Of a DNA stretch of 8,218 bases, positions 5,249 through 8,218 are shown piece by piece (position 1 is the stretch's first letter; each line of letters opens with the position of its first letter). The notes beneath the pieces are model-generated. The model searched no databases, was not told the DNA's origin, and saw only the letters and a list, made by a program, of their open reading frames with translations. This stretch comes from Chitinophagaceae bacterium. Its GTDB lineage: Bacteria; Bacteroidota; Bacteroidia; Chitinophagales; Chitinophagaceae. The stretch lies in NCBI GenBank assembly GCA_026785745.1, contig JAJAZO010000374.1, positions 1 to 8,218 on the forward strand, read 5' to 3'. A program made the translations under genes and the position numbers.

Positions 5249-6313
5249 TTAATTTTTCGTTTTCATTGCTACAGGAGCTCCCACAACAGGTACTTTACTA
5301 ATTACCGAATCTTTCTTAGGTTCCGATGGACCTTTATCAGGATTAGCAACAATGTATTGCGGCTTTTTACTGGCCATCCATGCATCAAATTCTTCCTGGG
5401 TTTCTACTATCACCACAGCCCTCATACTATAGTGCCCTTTTCCGCACATCTGGTCGCAGGATAGCTCATATACAAACTCAGGTTTCCCTGTTTTCTCTAT
5501 CATTTGCTTTGTGGTGTATTTGGGAGTAAACCACATGGTAGTAGGAGTGCCGGGTACTGCATCCATCTTCATCCTGAAGTGAGCTAACCCAACATCATGT
5601 ATCACATCTTTTGCATTAATAACCAAATGCACAGGCTTATTTACTACTAAGTGCATTTCACCGGGATTATAAACATCATCATGATTAGCAGGATCATCCC
5701 AAAGCTGGCCCATAGGGTTTCCTCTTGCTTCATCCGTCTTTTTGAAATACTTCTTTCCTAAAATTTTGTCTTTCCCCGGATAACGAAACTCCCATTTAAA
5801 CTGGCTGCCCGTTACTTCCACCACCATTGAATCCTTTGGTGAATTACCAGTAATCTTAAACCAGTAAAACAAACCAAAACCGACCAGCACTGTTAATGCG
5901 ATAGCGGGTATCACCGTCCATATCAACTCCAATTTGTTATTATGCGGATAGTAGTATGCCTTTCTTTTATCAGACTCCTGGTATTTAAATGAGAACCAGA
6001 ATAAACAAACCTGTGTAATAATAAACACAATACCTGTAAGGGCAATGGTTATATAAAGCATCCTGTCAATCAGTACGCCATGGTCAGAAGCAGCTTCACC
6101 AAGAATTTTTCCTTTTAGTTTTTCATTGCAATAGTAAACACCAATCAAACCAATAATGAGAAATGCCAGCAGCATAAAAGCATTAACCTTATTGGTTTGC
6201 TTCCGGGCTTTTTCTTCGCCTCTCAACACGGCCACATATTCACTGGCCTTAGCTATCTGAAAAGTAATCAGAAAACCCAACCCTAAAATTGCAACGATGA
6301 AAAATGTTTGCAT
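5249..6313 (-). CDS. coxB: Cytochrome c oxidase subunit II (CuA-binding)
   Basis: Subunit II of an aa3-type oxidase takes electrons from the cytochrome c partner at its dinuclear CuA centre and passes them to haem a in subunit I. The 354-residue protein has four predicted membrane helices (about 3-22, 44-62, 84-110, 128-153) instead of the usual two, followed by a periplasmic cupredoxin domain. CuA ligands are readable: H239 in 'DVIHDVG', then C286, Q288 (backbone), C290, H294 and M297 in 'CDQMCGKGHYSM'. E129 in 'LELIWTVIP' matches the subunit II Glu at the K-channel entrance. Two substitutions stand out: F172 ('SQFKWEF') sits where many subunit IIs have the electron-entry Trp, and Q288 replaces the usual Glu of C-x-E-x-C. 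An insert at about 181-217 lengthens the cupredoxin domain. No CXXCH is present, so there is no fused cytochrome c domain. The C-terminus (325-354) is Lys/Pro-rich. coxA follows after 39 bp. Confidence 0.96.
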   Translation of the reverse strand: MQTFFIVAILGLGFLITFQIAKASEYVAVLRGEEKARKQTNKVNAFMLLAFLIIGLIGVYYCNEKLKGKILGEAASDHGVLIDRMLYITIALTGIVFIITQVCLFWFSFKYQESDKRKAYYYPHNNKLELIWTVIPAIALTVLVGFGLFYWFKITGNSPKDSMVVEVTGSQFKWEFRYPGKDKILGKKYFKKTDEARGNPMGQLWDDPANHDDVYNPGEMHLVVNKPVHLVINAKDVIHDVGLAHFRMKMDAVPGTPTTMWFTPKYTTKQMIEKTGKPEFVYELSCDQMCGKGHYSMRAVVIVETQEEFDAWMASKKPQYIVANPDKGPSEPKKDSVISKVPVVGAPVAMKTKN

Positions 6314-6325
6314 AAACTATATATC

Positions 6326-6374
6326 TAAATTCCAAATAATAAATTCCAATCCAATTAACTGATTAACCAGTTAA
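6326..6374. repeat. Short direct repeats and weak hairpin in the actF-coxB spacer
   Basis: TAAATTCCAA occurs twice (6326-6335 and 6340-6349), a period of 14. It is followed by TTAACTG (6355-6361) pairing with CAGTTAA (6368-6374) around a six-base loop. On the minus strand the latter also reads as three GTTAA-containing octamers in tandem. The TTGGAATTT-like unit resembles AT-rich tandem repeats I recall from Bacteroidota spacers. No regulatory role is evident. Confidence 0.5.
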
Positions 6375-6382
6375 CCTTATTA

Positions 6383-7645
6383 CTATGTATGATGTATCAA
6401 ACTCTCTTTTACAAAAGGGTGATTCTTTGCCAGCAGCGGTGCTTTGCTTAATGCCCTGCCGGTTACGAACATAATTACTCCTATAAAACCTAATGCCACA
6501 CCAAAATCCCATAATATCATTGGCACATGTGTTTCACCTGTTTTGGCATCTGTCATCGGGCTTGGGAATACCATTTGGTAAAAATCAAGCCAGTGACCAA
6601 AAATGATAAGCATGGCCATAAAGGTTACTGTTGAATAATTCCTCTTCGCACCTCTTCTCATTAATAATAACAACGGAGCGAGGAAATTGATTATAAACAT
6701 CAGCCAAAATATTCCGCTGTATTCACCCTGTGCTCTTGGTTTGAAATAAGTAGTCTCTTCCGGAATGTTGGCATACCAGATAAGCATGAACTGGGAAAAC
6801 CACAGGTAAGTCCAGAATACAGAAAAAGCGAACATGAACTTACCAATATCATGCAGGTGTTCGTCATTCGTATATTCTAAGTAGCCGGAGTTTTTCAAAT
6901 ACACAACAAACAGGGCTATTAATGCCATGCCTGAAACGAACGTACTGGCAAAAGTGTACCAACTGTACATGGTACTGTACCAGTGTGCATCAATACTCAT
7001 CAACCATAACCAGGGAATGGAAGACATTACCGTTAATGAAAAAACTATTATAAAAAGGGCGGCCCATACTGTGTTCTTCCAGATATAACTTTTTCTGCCT
7101 TCTACAGAAGTAATCGGATCATTATCCAGGCTGCGGGAAAGTTTTCTCATTTTCCAGCCGAGCAGCGACCATGCTACGATGGTAAATACCGTCATAAAGG
7201 TGTATAGCCCTTTATTTAAAAATCCTTTCTTGAAATTTAGTATAGAATCATGTTTTACATGTTCTGCATCTGTCCAGTGATAAATAGTGTGGTTATCACC
7301 ATAAGAAATAGCAAGAAGAATTGCCAGAGCAATAACCCCGAGTACAGGTACGACTGCTGAAATTGCTTCCGGCACACGGCGAAAAGCCATTTGCCAACCA
7401 CCCCAGGCCAACGTAGTGGCGCATATAAAAAACATAGACGCATTTACCACCAGCAAAAAGAAAACACTGTTTTGCAAAAGACTGGCCCAGAACCGGGCAT
7501 CTTTCATGTGCTTTTCCTCAGGAGTACCCCCGCCACTATGTGTGTTGATATATAAAGCAATAATAGCCACGACACCCAATGCCATCAATGCAATGGATAT
7601 CATGTTGTATCTCTTGGTTACTATAAACTTTTCCCTTATTGACAT
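6383..7645 (-). CDS. actF: Alternative complex III integral membrane subunit ActF (quinol:cytochrome c oxidoreductase)
   Basis: This 420-residue polytopic membrane protein belongs to the NrfD/PsrC-like membrane subunits of alternative complex III. ActC and ActF are the paired subunits of this type, and in known complexes they lie beside the quinol-oxidising and proposed proton-translocating region. I count about ten hydrophobic helices, near residues 13-33, 58-83, 95-114, 145-165, 190-210, 226-250, 272-291, 310-329, 337-358 and 377-397. Segments that look typical of ActF are 'SIDAHWYSTMYSWYTF' (217-232), 'WTYLWFSQFMLIWYANIPEE' (278-297) and 'HWLDFYQMVFPSP' (351-363). There is no cofactor motif, as expected. 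The start at 7645 gives a short cytoplasmic N-terminus before helix 1; M15 would fall at the start of that helix and is less likely. It follows actE by 34 bp and precedes coxB by 69 bp, consistent with one transcript. Length and context fit the family; I see no disruption. Confidence 0.92.
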   Translation of the reverse strand: MSIREKFIVTKRYNMISIALMALGVVAIIALYINTHSGGGTPEEKHMKDARFWASLLQNSVFFLLVVNASMFFICATTLAWGGWQMAFRRVPEAISAVVPVLGVIALAILLAISYGDNHTIYHWTDAEHVKHDSILNFKKGFLNKGLYTFMTVFTIVAWSLLGWKMRKLSRSLDNDPITSVEGRKSYIWKNTVWAALFIIVFSLTVMSSIPWLWLMSIDAHWYSTMYSWYTFASTFVSGMALIALFVVYLKNSGYLEYTNDEHLHDIGKFMFAFSVFWTYLWFSQFMLIWYANIPEETTYFKPRAQGEYSGIFWLMFIINFLAPLLLLMRRGAKRNYSTVTFMAMLIIFGHWLDFYQMVFPSPMTDAKTGETHVPMILWDFGVALGFIGVIMFVTGRALSKAPLLAKNHPFVKESLIHHT

Positions 7646-7679
7646 CAGTGTTCGTTTATAAATTCTTCAATAATAACTT

Positions 7680-8218
7680 CTATTTCGTTTTAACAGTTGA
7701 ATCTGCAACAGGCATTTTCGCTGCTGCTGAACTATTTGCTGCTTGTTTTTCTTTTATATAATGGATTATCATCCAGCGTTGTTCTGTGCTTAATTGAGAA
7801 GCATAGCTTCCCATTGAATTTAGCCCATACGTTAGTGAATGAAACATTGTTCCCGGTGCCATCGCATCATATTTTGCATCACCAACCAATGTAGACGGTT
7901 TATTCGGAAAAGGACCTTCACCACCTTTGTACAATGGACCATTTCCATCTAATTTTTCACCATGACAGATGCCACAGTTTACAAGGTATAACCTGGCTGC
8001 TTCAATGAATTGTTTAGCATCTAAAGCAGGTAACGGGTTTTCTACAGTTTTTGACTGTGCATATCCTGCCGAATCGTTTGGTAACGTATAAATCTCCAGC
8101 ATATCACCTTTAGCAATTGTTCCTGCTACCGGCTTACCGGTATAATTAACTCCTTTATTTTGCAGTGCTTCAGTTGAGGCATAGGTTTCATAAGCACGGC
8201 TATAGGCCATATCCGGCA
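7680..8218 (-). CDS. actE: Alternative complex III mono-haem cytochrome c subunit ActE (5' end missing)
   Basis: This is the membrane-attached mono-haem cytochrome c subunit of alternative complex III, which relays electrons from menaquinol oxidation toward the terminal oxidase on the periplasmic side. The frame stays open to the window edge. The Met at 8210 is probably internal: it is preceded in frame by Pro-Asp and followed by AYSRAYETY, which resembles the 'P-[ND]-M-x-x-S-x-x-YETY' stretch I recall downstream of the lipoprotein signal in this family. The signal peptide and lipobox are therefore expected beyond 8218. Numbered from Met 8210, the haem c site CGICH is residues 79-83 (7962-7976), and the likely axial Met is M133 in 'GLNSMGSY'. 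The C-terminal tail (about 155-176) is Ala/Lys-rich and looks disordered. The gene ends with TAG, 34 bp before actF. The family call rests on the CXXCH cytochrome fold plus the neighbouring actF and cox genes; on sequence alone it could be another class I cytochrome c. Confidence 0.88.
   Translation of the reverse strand, partial: PDMAYSRAYETYASTEALQNKGVNYTGKPVAGTIAKGDMLEIYTLPNDSAGYAQSKTVENPLPALDAKQFIEAARLYLVNCGICHGEKLDGNGPLYKGGEGPFPNKPSTLVGDAKYDAMAPGTMFHSLTYGLNSMGSYASQLSTEQRWMIIHYIKEKQAANSSAAAKMPVADSTVKTK

Noticed and set aside
1..8218. Possibility that the window holds a wholly new system
   Set aside because: All eight genes belong to recognisable alternative complex III or cytochrome oxidase families in a known gene order; only repeats and residue-level details are unusual.

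Overview
The window is one strand of a terminal respiratory operon. All eight genes lie on the minus strand, so transcription runs from the right edge (8218) to the left edge (1). Gene content, AT-rich spacers without clear Shine-Dalgarno motifs, and intergenic palindromes of a type often seen in these genomes point to a member of the Bacteroidota, plausibly Chitinophagaceae or a relative. The family-level assignment is an inference from memory of homologues, not from a search.

Layout in transcription order: actE (mono-haem cytochrome c subunit of alternative complex III, cut by the right edge), actF (membrane subunit of alternative complex III), coxB (CuA subunit II), coxA (haem-copper subunit I), ctaB/cyoE (haem O synthase), two different subunit III genes (a short form, then a form with a long periplasmic loop), and a small subunit IV-like membrane protein. 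A strong rho-independent terminator follows 17 bp after the last gene. The start of the operon (actA-actD, promoter) must lie beyond position 8218.

Together the genes encode the back end of a menaquinol-to-oxygen chain. Alternative complex III oxidises menaquinol and passes electrons through its c haems, probably directly, to CuA of an aa3-type oxidase, then to haem a and the haem a3/CuB centre where oxygen is reduced and protons are pumped. CtaB makes the haem O precursor of haem A. No cytochrome bc1 genes are present, and subunit II has no fused cytochrome c domain, so this is aa3 rather than caa3.

I see no undescribed system: the ACIII-cox arrangement is known in Bacteroidota. The less ordinary material is in the spacers and in residue-level details. 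Nearly every spacer carries its own palindromic or tandem repeat. Two are REPIN-like inverted pairs bracketing ctaB, and one of these has contributed seven codons to the N-terminus of a subunit III. Subunit II has four predicted membrane helices, Phe at the usual electron-entry Trp position and Gln for the Glu of the CuA motif. Subunit I has Ala at the K-channel Thr position. The two subunit III paralogues differ at conserved carboxylates. No stretch longer than 300 bases lacks a gene; the longest gene-free stretches are 3216-3400 (185 bp) and 1-151, both described below.
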